From Oryza sativa Japonica Group (Eukaryota > Streptophyta > Magnoliopsida > Poales > Poaceae), in the NCBI RefSeq assembly GCF_034140825.1, contig NC_089042.1:24395001-24459000 (forward strand): 64,000 bases of DNA, in the 5' to 3' direction. The notes under the pieces were generated by a model. It made no database searches, was not told the DNA's origin, and saw nothing but the letters and a program-made list of their open reading frames with translations. Shown here piece after piece: positions 43,473 through 54,420 of the stretch (position 1 is its first letter; each line of letters opens with the position of its first letter). The position numbers were made by a program, and so were the translations under genes.

Positions 43473-43565
43473 TTAATTTAGCATAGTGGCGTTCCAATTC
43501 ATTCCGCCACACTGATAAGCAAAATCATCATCAAATATTTGTCCAGCAAAGCTTCCAGTCGGGTT
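43473..43565 (-). other. Open 30-codon extension beyond the RRM gene stop
   Basis: In frame after the TGA: NPTGSFAGQIF, then DDDFAYQCGGMNWN, ending in TAA. The first part aligns with the NRTGGIA repeat. Either the gene was shortened by a stop that arose in the fourth repeat, or the stop is read through; sequence alone favours shortening. Confidence 0.55.
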
Positions 43566-45289
43566 TCAGAAATAACTATAGGCAGCAGGATAAGGAAATG
43601 GAATTTGATTCACAATTGATGATCCACGATAGAAATTGGGATTCAACTTGTATGTAGGATAGTTGCAAAAACCATTGGGAATGTTGCACATTTGTTCCGC
43701 AATGCCTCCAGTTCGGTTGCAGGAGTAAGCATATGCAGCCGGATGAGGAAAATGTGTTTGATTCACAATTGATCCATGATAGGACTTGGGGCATGTAGGA
43801 TAGTTGCAAGAACCATTGGGGATGTTGCATTTTTTTCCGGCAATGCCTCCAGTTCGGTTGTAGGAGTAAGCACATGCAGCAGGAGGAGGAGTTTTATTTA
43901 TTAATCCACGGTAGATATTGGGGTTGATTCTGCCATCGCTGTTCTTGCGTCTATCAGAAAAGTGGAAAGTGTCTTCACAGGTTGACCAAGCTGCATTTTT
44001 GGACTTGTCAATCTTCACAGTTAACTCTTGCCCATCTCTGGAGATATATTTGATGATACAATCAATGATCAGCATTCCAGCATCCACGGATCCAAATTGT
44101 TTTAGGTACTTCAAAAGCCCTCTTTCTAAAGAATCCTCTGGCAATGGGCCAATTACTACCTTAATCATATCCCCAACACGGCGTTTTCTTTCACCAATCT
44201 GACGAGTGCTCTGCTTGAGAGGCTTGTATCCTGAACTATGGCATCCCGATTGTCTTGGGTCTTCTCTTCCAACATGAACCTATGCATATACATATATGAG
44301 ACACAAATTTGTTAGCCATAGAATGGTTCATCACACTGATTATATTGTTAGCCTCTCTCTAAAGAATTTTACTATTTTTAAAAAGGTATTGCCGCTCAGT
44401 TGGAAGCTATGAAATAAATCTGCGATAGTACAAAACTAGAACTGGCACAATATCGCGAAGTGGCAGCCTTCGCTCAATTTGGGTCAGACCTTGATGCTAC
44501 GACTCAGGCATTACTCAATAGAGGTAGAAGCCAAGAAGGTACCATTTTTTCTAATAAATTTTACTATTTTTAAAAGGTATCAGAATGTATTATTTTTTCT
44601 CACGTAAAATTTGGTACTTCTAGTTATTATGTATTTAAGGTACCAAAATTTTTCTAGTATAAAATTTGGTACCTAGATTTTTCTCAGGAACAAAAAAATT
44701 TCTCTTAAAGAAAAGCTATTCCTGTAGTCAAGTAATCTCCAGCAGAAGATACCAAATCATTGGCTAACACACACATATTATATATGATCATTAGGAAGTA
44801 GTGTAATAAATCAATTAGTGATATGGTTCTAAATCTATTCGTTTGTGCTGCAACTGGCATCTGTGCAAAAACACTCCGAAAATTCAAATCCAGCAATGTA
44901 AAACATGATTTGTGAGCACAACTACATATGGCGCAATAATATAAAGCAAGAAAATTAATTTGACACGCATTATTCTGCTTATATTCAGAAAGAGAGATTA
45001 ATTGCGTCAAGTCGATCGGAGACGCCGACCATACCGTCTGGCCGTCGATGACCTGCTCCCGATCGGCGAGGGCGAGGCCGGCGAACTCCGGGTGGCCGAA
45101 CTTGACGATGGCGAAGCGGAGGGCCGGGAGGCCGGTGAGGGTGTCGGCCTCGACCCCCGGGATGGAGACTTCGTCCACCACCCCGTAACGATCGAAGTGG
45201 CGGAGGAGGTCCGCCTCGCCGGTGCCCGCGGCGAGACCGCGGACGAACACCCTGCCGTCTTTCGGCGGCTTCCGTGGTCGAAAGTTCAT
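43566..45289 (-). CDS. RRM-domain protein with C-terminal Asn/Tyr/Cys repeats
   Basis: Exons 45289-45035 and 44279-43566; 322 aa, phases agree. Residues about 13-90 are an RNA recognition motif spanning the junction: RNP2 VFVRGL, RNP1 RFAIVKF, last strand DGQTV|HVGRED. A second, weakly RRM-like stretch follows ([25 protein letters not shown]). Residues about 200-322 are near-repeats of ~45 residues around AYSxNRTGGIA, CNIPNG and CNYPT. I do not recognise the exact family; an RNA-binding role rests on the first RRM. The frame ends at a TGA that stands where the earlier repeats have Cys; a 30-codon open extension resembling the next repeat follows, ending in TAA at 43473. Confidence 0.8.
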
Positions 45290-45425
45290 GGCGAACTAGG
45301 GGGCTATAGGGTTCTCGATCTACTTTTTTTTTTTTGAGCTTTTGTATCCGTGTTTTCGCAGGAGTAAAAACCTGGTAGGGTGAGTAGGGTCGCGCGATGC
45401 CGTATTATACCACCTATTCTGATCT

Positions 45426-45910
45426 ACTCCCTCCATCCCAAAATAAATTCAGTTTTACATTATTTATCTAACATTTGATAGTTTATCTTATTTTAAAAAA
45501 TTATGGTTAGTATTTTTATTGTTATTACGGCCTGTTTGGTTGGAGGGAGTTGATGATGGGGAATGGGAGTTTATGATATATGGGAGTTTAAGTCTGTAGT
45601 TTGGTTGGAAGACTTGGGAATTCGAGAGGGTTTGAGATGGGGAATTAAAAGGTCGAATTCCCACCAATCTCTTACCTGGGGGAGGCCTGTTAATTCGTGA
45701 GACTTGGGAATTCGATGTGAAACCAAACAAGGGATGATGACTACAAATATAACTCCTATGACCAATCCCACCATCAACTCCCTCCTTAAAACTCCCATTC
45801 CTCTTCCCTTCTCTTACCAAACAAACCATTAGATGATAAAACATAAATAGTAATTTATGTGTGACTATTTTTTCAAAAAAATCATAAATTTTTCAAATTA
45901 GAAAAAGATC
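45426..45910. mobile_element. Stowaway-type remnant, split by a nested element
   Basis: Starts CTCCCTCCATCCCAAAATAAA; its interior words (TTATTGTTATTA ... GATGATAAAACATAAATAG) match those of 5192-5422, but are separated by 301 foreign bases. The matching right end is not found, so it is truncated. Confidence 0.55.
45528..45828. mobile_element. Tourist-like MITE nested in the Stowaway remnant
   Basis: Ends CGGCCTGTTTGGTTGGAG and (complement of right) TGGTTTGTTTGGTAAGAG, flanked by TTA at 45525-45527 and 45829-45831. A 3-bp TTA duplication is typical of the PIF/Harbinger superfamily. Confidence 0.75.
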
Positions 45911-46892
45911 CGTGCGTTACAACGGGGAAGAAAAAAGTTAAATTATGTTGTGCGTACTACGAGTACTAAATTTGTAATCAAAATTATGTCTTTGCTAGGT
46001 TGCATAATATTTTTTTCATATAATTATTTTATTACAGTTTTATAGTGATTTAGTTACTTTTGATTTTAGATCCATCATGAATATCCATATATTTTTAGCT
46101 TTGGGCTATTTCAATTTTGAACTTTTTTTTTTGAACCTTTGGGTAGGTGTAAAGTCGTACGCATGCAAAGTCAGTAGAAGGTGAGTGGCTTGATCTCTGG
46201 ATGGCATATGCAGTCAAGGCTTGCATGTCATGTGCCTGCATGCCGCGTCCCTACAGGACTCAATCACACACGAACAACGCCGAAAATACAAACGGGGCTC
46301 CCAGTCTCCCACACGGGCGACGATGAACACGCACATGAAATTGAAACGAACGACTAGGCGAGTAGTAAATCTTTAATTTTTATTTTATAATAGTAGAGAT
46401 AAGACGGACGGTTAAACGTAGGATGAAATGAGAGAAAGAAAAGATGCTGTGTTAGACACGGATACCCACGGCTGCACTTATTTTGGTTTAGGTAGTATTT
46501 ATGAAGTTTATTTTTGGAAAATCAGATTGACGCGCATGGGAATCGGTCACGTTCATTGGGTGGCTGCTTCGTGTGCCTTCAAATCGGACACATGTGAATT
46601 TTTTTTATTTCCTATTCTTTTTTCAGGTCGGTATGTTAGGTGTAACGACAAAAAACAGTTGTATAAAAATTTAAAAACAATTCAAACACGGGTGACGTAC
46701 TAAAATTTTGATAAAAAATCTTCAATTTTATAATAGTAGAGAAGAGATAGAGAATAGTCTTATTCGAATAAACAATTCGTGAATAAACACATGTTTCTCC
46801 ATGTGTTCCTCTCTCCGGTTTCTAGTTTGTCCTTGTAATTTGTGTAACTTAGGCAACATGATGTAAGAAAGTTTATCGGTTGTTTTTTATAA

Positions 46893-47233
46893 GGGCTGGT
46901 TTGGTTTGTGGTCTAAATTGGCATTGCCAATATTTGACAATTTCAACAGTGTTTGGTGTATTTTTGGTTTGAAACTAAAATTGGCATGCCTAAAAAAATA
47001 GACCATTTCAATAGTGAAATTAGGCTGCTTTGACTTCAATCCGAACACAACTTTATCTTGCCAAGATTAACTATGCTAAAAATTACTAAAATTTGACATT
47101 GATAAAATTGGTAAGGTCAATTTTCAATCTAAACACAACTTTACCTTCCTAAGATTAGCCAAGCCAAAATTTACTAAAATTTGACATTGACAAAAATTGT
47201 AAGGTCAATTTAGATCGTAAAGCAAATCAGCCC
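46893..47233. mobile_element. Tourist-like MITE
   Basis: GGGCTGGTTTGGTTT at the left, inverted as AAAGCAAATCAGCCC at the right, flanked by TAA (46890-46892 and 47234-47236). The interior carries near-tandem copies of TTGCCAAGATTAACTA and TTCCTAAGATTAGCCA about 95 bp apart. Confidence 0.8.
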
Positions 47234-47419
47234 TAAGGTACAGGCCGTAATGTGTTAGCCCAAGACGGGAGCATCTCCAACGTGGGCCGTGATGCATTTA
47301 GCAGGAAAGGGCTTCCCACCATTTCTTGGGACGGAATGGCAATTCGGGCGAACGTATTGGACCCTGAGCCCAGGAAGATTTATGATCTCCTTCTCCGAAT
47401 AACGCAAGGCTGTTGCCTG

Positions 47420-47606
47420 TTTTTTTTTATAGAGAAGGGTATTTTTTTTGCCCGGCCTCTACATCCAACCGGATATATACGGCCATTGAAATAGAGAACT
47501 TAACCCCGCAAACAATCTAATTTGAAATTCGCTCCATAGAATATTTGAATTCAGGACCTTGGGGTACTACTTAGGTCACTGTAACCACTAGGCTATATGC
47601 CATTTC
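47420..47606 (-). mobile_element. SINE-like element, copy 2
   Basis: On the minus strand: TGGCATATAGCCTAGTGGTTAC (A-box-like), AAGGTCCTGAATTCAAAT (B-box-like), a body ending in an A-rich tail. Matches 34555-34738. A pol III promoter is inferred from the boxes. Confidence 0.5.
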
Positions 47607-49135
47607 ATGGTTGGTGTCTGCCTTGGTGGTTGACAGTGACAACATCATCTTCAGAAAATGGCGATCAAATCCACAACTCCACTGATGTCTGATGGTGATG
47701 CATCGATGCATGCAGATCTAATCTCTTTCCGTTCTATATTTAGATTCGTAGCTAGAAGTTGGTGTTTTTAGCACTGGGTGTACGCTGGTTGGCGCCGCCA
47801 GTAAACATTCACGTTGCTCTGTATTTTGAAATTACACGCATTATGAAGCCTTTCTTCTTTAGAAACTGATAGTCTGAACATTTCGATGCCGTGAGCACTG
47901 TGGTTGCGCCGAATCTGCAGTGAAGCACGGGCACTTCAGAGACAGGAGCGCATGTGCTTGGCTAGAGATTCTGGTTTTCTTTAAGACCAGTTGCCTGTTG
48001 AAATCTTTGTTCGGTTCCTGATGGATAGTACTTGCCTCGTCAGAGATCTGCATTTGGTTAATGGTTACACGCCCAGTACAATGTTAGCATGCGAGTTGCA
48101 GTGATTTTTTTTTTTGTGTCATTTGGTTATATACTATTATGCTCAGTCCTGCTGGTTCTCTGGTCTGAAATGGCACTAAACATTTCATCATCCAATGCCA
48201 TCAACTTCAAAAACACAGGGTTATCTAGCTGTCTACTGCTGCACTTGCATAATTGCCAAGCATGCTTTTTCTGTGACAAAGTGGGCTGAACTGAATCGGT
48301 GCATTTGATATACACACAGGTGGTGCACATTGATGTATGCCTGCAACTGCAAGGGCCTTCTGGTTTCAGAAAAATTTAGTACGTACTACTACTCCCGCAA
48401 ATAAAGTTGATCAAGTTCGTAGCCAGAAATTGATTTTTTTTGAGACGGACATAGTAATATGTCACATGTTGAACAATATGGGACAGTTCGTCTTTAATTC
48501 TGAAAATGATCTGTTCAAGCTCGTCACATGCTACTACACGGGTAGGACATAGCAGCATGCATCACGCACCTTGCTGCTGGAAGGATATCAAATGCTGCTG
48601 TCCCTAGCTCTTGTCCTTGAAGTTATGTGCTGCCGTGATAACAGTACACTGCTCTTTTTGCAATGCTTGCACACATTGCTCTATAGCAATTATTGTTGTT
48701 TCTTCAGAAGTGTTATACAGTTCATGTGACCTCTCTCAACTTGCCAACCCAAAACTATCTTTTCCGTTACTTCGGATCCGGTGCATAGTGCCGTGGTGTC
48801 GCTAAGAAAAAAGATGCACTTGCAGCTGACATTGCTGTAGCTGACAGCGAGCTAAGAGGGGCCAATCCAATAGAGAAAAACCCATCCGATTCAGTATGTA
48901 TTCAGTGGCAGTGTCCATCTTGAGGCTGACTTGACCATGGACTTGGCGTGTCATTTGGACTGGTAGCTGTCATAGCGACATAGCGTTATGGCATCACGCA
49001 GATTATTCGACCACAAAATGGCATGCAAATTGGGAGAAAAATTTGGTAATCTGTTCATAAAATGGTGCTAGCTGTCATATGATAGTCTCATGGCATCTTG
49101 CAAATTATATCTAGCTTGTTAGTGTCCTTCAATAA

Positions 49136-49480
49136 GGGCCCTTTTAGTTCCCAGAAAGTTTTTCCCAAAAACATCACATCGAATCTTTAGACACATGCAT
49201 GGAGTATTAAATATAAATAAAAAGAAAAACTAATTACATAGTTATGGGGGAAATAGCGAGACGAATCTTTTGAGCCTAATTAGTCCGTGATTAGCCATAA
49301 GTGCTACAGTAATCCACGTGTGCTAATGACGGCTTAATTAGGCTCAAAAGATTCGTCTCGCGGTTTCCCGGCGAGTTCTGAAATTAGTTTTTTCATTTAT
49401 ATCCGAAAACTCCTTCCAACATCTGGTCAAACGTCCGATGTGACACCCAAAAATTTTCTTTTCCCCAACTAAACACGCCC
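49136..49480. mobile_element. Harbinger-type MITE, common rice family
   Basis: GGGCCCTTTTAGTTCCC at the left, ...CCAACTAAACACGCCC at the right, flanked by TAA (49133-49135 and 49481-49483). A strong central fold-back around GCGAGACGAATCTTTTGAGCC and its complement is shared with 60052-60380. Confidence 0.85.
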
Positions 49481-50829
49481 TAAATTCAGGAATCTGATCA
49501 TAGTTGCATCAAGCAACCAATTACAATATCTAGTACAATGCAGATGCATCATGCTAGTAGGCTAGTACTCCTACTAGCTAAGCTTGAGTTCAGAGTAGAA
49601 AGCATCCCTACTTAGTGTAATTGTATATCCATTCCACATAGCATGTGATCCTGAAGTGTTGAGTACTACGTTACAGTGACCATTGGACCACACACTAGAT
49701 ACCCAGAATTTAATGGCTCGGTGCCAAGTAGAGTATGCTTGGCTTGGCTAGTTGACCTGTATTTTTTTTGTATATTCTCTATCCATCACGCACATATATG
49801 CAGTGATGTTGCGAATCAGGCACGCCCGGTAGGTGTACTGATACTGTCAAGCGCTATATATGCATTTCATACTACTATATTACTACAATATGTGCTATTT
49901 TCTTATCCAAGATTCTGAATTTGTCCAGAAATCTGTACTTCAAGACCAGCTCGATCACTATTGAGAAGATTCGAATTGGGTTTGATTCTATAGGTTGTCA
50001 CTTTTTTTTATTAAACTAATAACTGCCAATTATATTTCAATAAGCAGGAGTAAAAACCTAGACGGATCATATGAAAAAAAAAAAACAACCCCACAATGAG
50101 AAAAGCCTCGCCGGACACTTCAAAAGCGGCCGGCCGGAACAACACCAGCTCGCTAAAAAACTGCACAAAGACGGAAACCAAGACAGGGTATCGTTACCAA
50201 GCTCGCTACACAACATAGTAACTCCGACTTCCCAAACACGTGTCATCGTTGCTGAGTTTGCCACACGCCCTCGCAAGACAGCAGCTCTGACTTCACCACG
50301 GATGTGACATCGTTGTCAAGCTCATTGTCAAGATGATCAAGCAGCTTCGACCTCCCATGGTGGATTCACCACACATCCACGATAGCCAGCAATTCACCAA
50401 AAAAAAAAAAAGGCCACCAAAGCACCACTTCCTCCACACAGCAAGCGCTAGCACACCTAGAAGATTGCAAATTGTCTCGTTGCCGTCCTTACCCCCACAG
50501 GTTTTCGTGTGCAAATGACAAATCTAGTAATCTACTGCAAATCCTTTCCTACCTGACGTTGACCACCACATCAAAGAACAGTCACATCGACAGTCTCCAA
50601 GAGAAGAAACGACGCTGAAATCCAAAATCATGGTCAGAGAATGACGCTAGTCTGTCTTCTCCCGGCCATCTGATGCCTGCTAAATCCCCATCAAAATAAA
50701 GAGAGAAAAAACATGCAAGAAATCCAAGATTCCAACTTGGAAGAGTGGTCGTGGAAAATTCAGGCAGCCGTCGATGATGGATTCATGGATCAGACGACGA
50801 CGAGCCAGCCGTTACCACGCAATGAAGTA

Positions 50830-51026
50830 CTATTTCCGTCCTAAAATATAGTTATTTTTAGTACAGTACATTGTTTTAAAATGAAGCTATTTTTATACCT
50901 TCACAACCATTATTTTTCACCTACCTTCTCTTTTCAATCAAACACACACTTTCTCTAATTATTCTCACATACTTTCTTAATACCCGTGCCAACCTTAAAA
51001 ATACCTATATTTTAGAACGGAGAAAG
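50830..51026. mobile_element. MITE
   Basis: CTATTTCCGTCCTAAAATATAG at the left is inverted at the right (CTATATTTTAGAACGGAGAAAG), flanked by TA. Confidence 0.65.
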
Positions 51027-51969
51027 TATGCAACAATGTCGCTGTATTGGGGACGGCACGAGCAAAAAGCAAAAGCTCATGATGAGGTGATCTGTAGTGC
51101 CAATCGTTCTCGTGAAATTACGAGGAATGTTGATAAGATGATAACCTTGAAGTACTCCCTCCATCTACTTTTGATAGTTATATTTCATCTTGGCACACAG
51201 ATTAAAGATAAGTAATTCTACTTATTATCTATTTAAACATGCTACTAGTCATTTCTCGTAGATAAGCGATTCATTAATATTTACGTTTCTCAATACCTAT
51301 GTAGCCAATCATGTGTGGAAAAATAGAGAGTCACACATTAAATCCGAGAAAGTTATTAAGATGATAAGTTGTTGGATTAAAATATGATTATCAAAAATAA
51401 ATTTTTCAGAGTATAACTGTATAAGCAAGAAGACGGGCAATTGACCACAAACAGGGCGGAGCCAGAAAGAGACCATATATATGCTCCAGGTCTAATTAAG
51501 GTATGATTTTTACTGTAGTTTCTAATGGTAGTAGAAATGATCTAGAACGAACTCGAGCTCATACTCCATTTACTACTAATTTTGTCCTAAAATATAACAT
51601 TTTTTTAGTGAATGAAACATATCCTAGTAGTACTGAACAGTACTACTAATCTGGACAGATATATATATAGATTCATAGTAGTACGATAGGATGTATCCCC
51701 TCCATTCAAAGATTACTATATTTTAAGATGGAGAGAGTAACAGATCACGTTACAGATCTTTGGCACAAGAAATAAGGAGAGATTCTACTCAATCCTGGAA
51801 TTGTAGTTCTTTTTGGTTCGACGAACGACAAATACAGTAGTGCATAAGTTAGCATAAATTAGCAGTTGTGACTTCTCTTCCAGTACGTGGTTCACTGAGG
51901 AGAGTCTGATGCTAGACCGTGATTCTAGCTAATGAAGTTTGCAACTGCTTAAGAAAAAAAAACTCCAAT

Positions 51970-53249
51970 CACTACACTGGATCAAGTCAGCACTGACGGG
52001 CTCAAACCCTCAACTTTGACGGGTTCAGCTCCCGGTCAGAGATTAGTGGTCACTGATGACTTGAGTCACCTGTGACAGGTGAAGACCCGTCAGAAGTAAG
52101 AGCCACCTCAAACGGCCCCCAACTAAAACCCGTCACAGGTGAGAGTTACCTCTGACTGGTCCCAACCAAAACCCGTCACAGGTGAGAGTCACCTCAAACT
52201 GGTGTGAAAAAAAGGGGGAAAAAAAAGAGAAACACCGTCCTCCTAGGTTACCATCACATTCATTTCGACCGATTGCATTTGGCATTCACAAATCAAAAAA
52301 ATCGTCACAATTCTTCTTTGTTCCATCGCAGTTGTCCCAATCACAAAACAAAATCACAAGAATCTCAATCACCATAAGACTCAGAATCATCAATCACAGT
52401 AGCAACAATTGGAACAATATGAACAACACAAGACAAAATACATGGGTGAAAGAGGACTTGCTGGCAGAGGGCGGAGGCGGAGGCGCGGCTGGAGGCGTCG
52501 CCGGCAGAGGCGGCGGAGGTGGAGACCGCTGCCGCCATCGGGCCTCGGCCGCCTCCCCTCCCGCCGTCGGCCGCCACCGCGCCACGGCTCCAGATCCGTC
52601 ATCCGCCACCGCGCCTCCCCTCGCCCCTGCCGAATCTGGCGGCCGGACCGCCGCCGCGCCTCCCCACCCGCCCCTGCCGGATCTGGCGGCCAGGCCGCCG
52701 CTGCCGCCCCCGCCGGCTTGGCGCCGCCGCGCCTCCCCTCCCGCCCCTGCCGGATCTGGCGGCCGGGCCGCCGCGCCTCCCCTCGCCACGGCACAGAGAA
52801 AGAGAGGAGAGATAGAGAGAAGAAGTGGAAGAGATAGAGGAGAAGTGGAGAAGAGGGAGCCGGCTGGCCTTATCTCCTCATGTGGGCCCCGCTGGGAGAG
52901 GAGACATATATATACAGTGGCAGAAGTCATCTCAAACGGGCTGGGACTTAAAAGCCGTTTGAGGTGAGTAAACCTCACCTCTGACGGGCTGTCCGGCTGC
53001 GACCCGTCACAGGTAACTAGTCACCTGTGACGGGTTAGGACTTAAACCCGTTTGAGGTGAGGTAACCTCACCTGTGACGGGTTCTATTTTTAACCCGTCA
53101 CAGGTGACTAGTTACCTGTGACGGGTCGCAGCCGGATGCCTCACCGATGACGGCATCCCGTATGACCCGTTAGAGGTGACGGTCATCAGTGACCATTTCG
53201 ATTGCCCGTCACAGGTATCCCGTCAAAGATGTGAGGATCTGGTGTAGTA
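51970..53249. mobile_element. Non-autonomous CACTA transposon with GC-rich cargo
   Basis: 1280 bp. Ends CACTACACTGGATC and (complement of right) TACTACACCAGATC, with a 3-bp AAT duplication at 51967-51969 and 53250-53252, as expected for CACTA elements. Subterminal arrays of TGACGGG/CCCGTCA occupy 51990-52200 and 52925-53225. The interior 52460-52800 is GC-rich, Pro/Ala-coding in several frames, and unlike the rest, so possibly a captured fragment. No transposase. Confidence 0.88.
53002..53126. repeat. Two strong hairpins in the CACTA subterminal region
   Basis: ACCCGTCACAGGT (53002-53014) faces ACCTGTGACGGGT (53023-53035) across 8 bases. The same 13-bp arms recur at 53093-53105 and 53114-53126. 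Confidence 0.85.
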
Positions 53250-53584
53250 AATTCTCTGCCAAGACTGCTCTACTTCACTTACTAGTAGGGACCACCATAA
53301 TATAAGAGAAATTTTATGGTACATTGTACTGTATATTGCCTGTATTTACAAGGGTAAACTAGAAATTTGATACGCTCAATTAATCCTTATATGTTGAATC
53401 CCTATATATTTGTGACGTCAAGTGTAAGTTAGGCTCACGAGAGAATAAGCGCTCACACTTTCCTCTCTCTTCAGTTCACTCTCCTCTAACTAGGATTAGA
53501 ACAATATAATTTTTTTTAAAGCAATGTTGAATCACCCTATTGTACTTGCTCGAAGGCGAGCGTGTGATGATGGCATGACTCGTC

Positions 53585-54420
53585 CAGGGGCGGATCGAAA
53601 AAATCGCTACCGAGCCCTGAAATTAAGAAGAAAAAAAAAAGAAAATCGAAGTGGCGCGCCGGTCCGTAGGGTTTAGGGGATGAGTCGCGACATCGCGGAT
53701 TCGCGGCGCACGCGATCAAAGCCGAAGCGAGCGCGACGCGCGTTGGTTGGAGTTCGCGATTCCACAATTCCGTTTCGCTGGTACCAATTTGAGTTCACGA
53801 ATCATACGTGCGTGCGTAGACGGCAGACGCAGGCGGCCAGGCACAGCGCGCGCAGCGAGCAGCGTCTCCATGACCGCGACTCCGCGAGGCCGGGGCGCGA
53901 CCGCTTGACGGCGCTGATGGCCGGCGCGATTGACGAGGTGGCGAGCTGGACGGCTCACTGGCTGGACTACTTCTCGTCATATCATCATCGTCTACAGACG
54001 AGCGACAGCGCCGACGCCGCTTCAGACCTTCAGTTCAGATTTCACCGCTTTAGAGTAAACTTAACTACTAATTTTATACGTAAACTTAGATAAGCCATAT
54101 GATCTTCTTTGCTCTGATATGTAAACTTCTTTTCCCCAGTACGTAGACTTAGGAGACTTAATTAATAAGGCATCTAATTAATAAGATGCCTTACTAATAT
54201 ATCATATTTTTAGTCTATAAGTCTCTAATAATTAGACTTCTTTTTCCAATCTCATAATTTAAAGTCTTTAAGATGCTTTATTAATATATCATGATATATT
54301 TTTGTCTATTTTATTATCTATAATTGCATTGTTATATATTAGCGTCGTTACATTTACAGCGTTTATAAAATTGTTGCGTGAGTCGGACCGCCCATACGCT
54401 AAATCCTACATACGCCACTG
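53585..54420. mobile_element. Non-autonomous hAT transposon with 8-bp target duplication
   Basis: 836 bp. The left end CAGGGGCGGATCG and the complement of the right end CAGTGGCGTATGT form a short inverted repeat. GACTCGTC is duplicated exactly at 53577-53584 and 54421-54428. The left third (53650-54050) is GC-rich with an open frame starting at about 53680 that shows no transposase feature; the right third is AT-rich. Confidence 0.88.

Larger units (their letters stand above)
45911..51969. other. Gene-free repeat-rich region
   Basis: No coding region recognised. Holds MITEs (46893-47233, 49136-49480, 50830-51026), a SINE-like copy (47420-47606) and fragments of other fold-backs (51154-51418 and about 51575-51740, with CCGT/ATATTTTA words). 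47650-49100 is unique-looking, moderate GC, with no gene signal. 50060-50800 is GC-richer (GCCGGCCGG near 50129) and may be an old element of unknown type. Confidence 0.45.

Noticed and set aside
52182-52967. 261-codon frame and several overlapping ones inside the CACTA element
   Set aside because: Pro/Ala/Arg-rich in every frame, lies wholly within transposon boundaries, no homologous domain recognised.
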